DNA of 43,130 bases from Verrucomicrobiota bacterium. Its GTDB lineage: Bacteria > Verrucomicrobiota > Verrucomicrobiia > Limisphaerales > Fontisphaeraceae. Shown one piece after another: positions 42,831 through 43,130 of the stretch. The DNA lies in contig JBAXGN010000049.1 in the NCBI GenBank assembly GCA_037139415.1, positions 1-43,130 of the forward strand, given 5' to 3'. The position numbers and the translations under genes are program-made. Below the pieces are notes generated by a model. That model made no database searches and was not told the DNA's origin. It saw nothing but the letters and a program-made list of their open reading frames with translations. How positions within the stretch are numbered: position 1 is the stretch's first letter; each line of letters begins with the position of its first letter.

Positions 42831-43130
42831 CTAGCAGCCTGTCGGACTTAGAAAAGCAGTTTTTTTAAGAAGCCCGGACATAATGTGGGATAGGAGCCTG
42901 TATCACGGAAACGTTAGGTCGCCATGTGCCGGATTTGACCATCCACACCATCCGTCACAGCGCGTCCCAATCGAACGGAACTTGTTTTTCTTTCGTTGGA
43001 GGCTTTTCGCCCTTTTAGCCACCGCTGGCCAGTTTTAAGCCCGCGCCCATCAAATGCAGCCGCTTGAGGTTGTAGGCTCAGAACACCGCATCTGCGCCGA
43101 ATAATTTGATACCATTGGGGATTGGCGGGT
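42831..43130. mobile_element. End of an insertion sequence (IS1182-like guess), extending beyond the window
   Basis: It begins CTAGCAGCCTGTCGGACTTA (42831-42850), the exact inverse of 32-51. The transposase remnant on the minus strand has its C-terminus toward this border, as expected. Between 42851 and 43014 there is only non-coding IS end. Confidence 0.65.
43015..43128 (-). pseudogene. Transposase C-terminus, interrupted by an in-frame stop
   Basis: The minus-strand frame reads GIKLFGADAVF, TGA at 43078-43080, then AYNLKRLHLMGAGLKLASGG and TAA. The YNLKRL segment near the end is typical of IS1182/IS5-group DDE transposases, where a hydrophobic residue would stand in place of the stop. The piece is therefore decayed, or carries a sequence error, and runs off the window. 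Confidence 0.55.

Overview
The window looks like a chromosomal segment of a Verrucomicrobiota bacterium, probably from the Pedosphaera/Limisphaera side of the phylum and possibly a metagenome contig. This rests on family content, not on a database search: a DWPQWRGP-type PQQ propeller, a PVC-type CxxCH heme-binding protein, twin-arginine Gfo/Idh/MocA oxidoreductases, two-domain DUF1080 proteins, several secreted glycosidases, a XylR-type LacI/AraC hybrid regulator and a giant autotransporter-associated beta-strand repeat protein. No tRNA, rRNA, CRISPR or phage genes were seen.

Layout. 1-3.8 kb: the end of an insertion sequence, a truncated hydrolase-like gene tail, a secreted PQQ propeller, a 21-bp repeat array and two tandemly duplicated small membrane proteins with pseudopilin-like tails. 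3.8-12.1 kb: a plus-strand housekeeping run of walJ-like, kdsA, kdsC, an lptC-lptA fusion, lptB, hprK, lhgO and leuD. This covers Kdo synthesis, LPS export, a carbon-control kinase and central metabolism, with two stop/start overlaps. 12.1-15.7 kb: minus-strand uvrB followed by a cytochrome-like gene, with a divergent uracil-DNA-glycosylase-family gene. 15.9-30.6 kb: a polysaccharide-use region with two GH29 alpha-L-fucosidases, a GH51 arabinofuranosidase, two exported oxidoreductases, a DUF1080 protein, a URO-D-family protein and an SSS symporter. 30.6-32.0 kb: a XylR/AraC-type regulator. 32.0-42.8 kb: a sigma-54-like promoter, a leader that can fold into three hairpins, and one 10.4-kb gene for a 3465-residue secreted repeat protein ending in a strong terminator. 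42.8-43.1 kb: a second IS end with a decayed transposase tail.

The most unusual content is non-coding. Three intergenic arrays (about 1.85-2.19, 24.5-24.96 and 25.01-25.19 kb) have unrelated sequences but the same 21-bp pitch, two turns of B-DNA. In two of them each unit is centred on a short dyad, so they look like helically phased protein-binding arrays. A separate 60-bp dispersed element (AATCCG-type heptamers plus a CCGTC/GACGG hairpin) sits at the 5' ends of genes. It is read in the same frame at the N-termini of the LptC-LptA fusion and of the XylR-type regulator.

Both window ends carry the same 20-bp IS terminus (inverted at positions 32-51 and 42831-42850). The segment therefore lies between two copies of one IS family, which may also be why the sequence stops where it does.
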